From NCBI GenBank assembly GCA_016179765.1, contig JACPCL010000032.1, positions 1 to 64,000 on the forward strand: a DNA stretch of 64,000 nt. Reading direction: 5' to 3'. This stretch comes from Chloroflexota bacterium. Its GTDB lineage: Bacteria > Chloroflexota > Dehalococcoidia > Lucifugimonadales > JACPCL1. A model generated the notes under the pieces. That model made no database searches, had not been told where the DNA came from, and was given only the letters and a program-made list of their open reading frames with translations. Of this stretch, positions 63,292 through 64,000 are shown in pieces; positions within the stretch are counted from its first letter, which is position 1, and every line of letters begins with the position of its first letter. A program made the translations under genes and the position numbers.

Positions 63292-63729
63292 ATGAAGATC
63301 AGCGAACTGGCTAGCCTTACTAGCATACCGTCAAAGACCATCCGCTTTTATGAGGCGGAGGGCCTGTTGCCCCATCCCAAGCGGACGCAAGCCGGCTACC
63401 GGGACTATGAGGGGGCCGCTGTGGAACGGCTGACGTTTATCAAGAAGGCAAGGATTTTGGGCTTGCCCCTGAAGGAGGTGGAGGGTGTTCTCCAACTCCA
63501 TGAGCGGCAGCAGCCCACCTGTGTGCACGTCCGAGCCTTGCTGGAAGACAAGCTGGCCCAAGCGGAGCGGGCCATTCAGGATCTGTTGGCCTTCCGTGAG
63601 GAGCTGGTGCGGCTACGGGATCGGGCGGGCACACTAGCGGATTGTTGCCCCACAAGAGGAAGCGTGTGCGGGATCATTCAAGAGTCGGAGATAGTGCAAG
63701 GAGTCAATGCAGGAGGGCCACATGGGTAG
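63292..63729 (+). CDS. MerR-family metal-responsive regulator
   Basis: A 145-residue regulator. The winged helix (MKISELASLTSIPSKTIRFY, residues 1-20) and a dimerisation helix lead to Cys77 (QQPTCVHV), Cys118-Cys119 and Cys126 (ADCCPTRGSVCGII). The CC pair and the third Cys resemble ZntR/CadR/PbrR-type metal loops; classic MerR has three separate cysteines. GGAAGGGG lies upstream of ATG 63292. The gene end overlaps a mercuric-reductase-like start, and a matching operator lies at 63078-63108. Confidence 0.88.
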   Translation: MKISELASLTSIPSKTIRFYEAEGLLPHPKRTQAGYRDYEGAAVERLTFIKKARILGLPLKEVEGVLQLHERQQPTCVHVRALLEDKLAQAERAIQDLLAFREELVRLRDRAGTLADCCPTRGSVCGIIQESEIVQGVNAGGPHG

Positions 63730-64000
63730 TTATGACCTCATCATAGTCGGCGGGGGGGGGCCGCAGCCTTTGCGGCAGCAACAAAGGCGACTGATCTGGG
63801 TAAGACTGTCCTCATCATAAATAGCGGCCTCCCCATTGGCGGCACATGTGTCAACGTTGGGTGTATGCCCAGCAAGCATCTGCTACCGTGGGTGACAAAG
63901 TGTTCTACCCCCAGCGGCCCAGGTTTGAGGCGCTGGGGGCTGGGTGCAAGCCCCCCTTTGACTTTCACGCGGCCATCCAGGGCAAGAATCAACTGATAAA
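63722..64000 (+). pseudogene. merA: Mercuric-reductase-like flavoprotein start, two frameshifts, cut by window end
   Basis: ATG 63722 overlaps the end of the MerR-type gene. In pieces the translation reads [10 protein letters not shown], then [20 protein letters not shown] with [16 protein letters not shown] (redox-active Cys pair), then [19 protein letters not shown]. These are the FAD-binding and active-site blocks of MerA-type pyridine nucleotide-disulfide oxidoreductases. Nine Gs at 63752-63760 put the second block out of frame (seven would restore it), and one base is missing after CATCTGCTA near 63883. It is either a broken gene or sequencing error near a contig end. Confidence 0.7.

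Overview
This window looks like a chromosomal contig from an uncultured, GC-rich bacterium, most plausibly a Chloroflexota (Dehalococcoidia-like) lineage. That assignment is inferred from the gene content: LL-diaminopimelate aminotransferase, a DUF2148 ferredoxin-like protein, ferredoxin-linked 2-oxoacid metabolism, a giant zinc-ribbon membrane protein, and many small palindromic intergenic repeats. No rRNA or tRNA gene was seen. Both window ends cut through genes or gene remnants.

Left part (1-8.8 kb): an unknown partial ORF; dapL with an unusual C-terminal extension; hflX, which appears to start at AUC; an MFS transporter; a DUF2148 protein; a HEPN/nucleotidyltransferase/DinB operon; and citrate synthase.

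9-18.6 kb is the clearest metabolic island. It holds an oxalate-CoA-ligase-like enzyme, a divergent GntR/FCD regulator, and a three-gene 2-oxoacid:ferredoxin oxidoreductase (fused gamma-delta, alpha, beta). The alpha subunit carries the YPIRP motif and the Arg/Asp/Phe switch-loop spacing I know from Moorella oxalate oxidoreductase. Two tandem acetolactate-synthase-like ThDP enzymes follow. I read the island as oxalate or small 2-oxoacid catabolism feeding ferredoxin.

18.8-23.5 kb: a DUF3179 lipoprotein interrupted by one in-frame TGA exactly at the first Cys of its TYCxxC motif, with a SECIS-like hairpin just downstream (candidate selenoprotein); a class I glutamine amidotransferase-like hydrolase; a site-2 protease with CBS domains; and an AT-richer HEPN-like gene.

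23.8-35.6 kb is a lipid-envelope cluster: YnbB-like CdsA, YnbA-like CDP-alcohol phosphotransferase, a YnbC-type methyltransferase, two three-domain proteins (acyl ligase, ACP, PlsC acyltransferase), a holo-ACP synthase that could charge those ACPs, a membrane hydrolase, an MBL-fold hydrolase, YihY and a VTT protein. Several genes overlap by ATGA.

35.7-45.8 kb: a NarL-type response regulator and membrane histidine kinase, a 2,080-residue membrane protein and a lipase-like hydrolase. A shared dyad (consensus near GGTACATTTGTACC) lies upstream of the VTT gene, the giant gene and the lipase gene. In the first two it is exactly 23 bp from a putative -10, so this may be a local regulon.

46-60 kb: a DUF2130 nuclease-like protein; gyrA, whose last codons come from a dispersed hairpin element; a secreted protein; fabG; lysR; and uvrA. 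uvrA is flanked by toxin-antitoxin-like genes on both sides, and its 5' end is present three times, separating a higBA module and an unknown gene.

60-64 kb: an amidase with a GatC-like small partner, an isocitrate/isopropylmalate dehydrogenase-family enzyme, a threonine-synthase-like enzyme, and a MerR-controlled operon ending in a frameshifted mercuric-reductase-like gene at the window edge.
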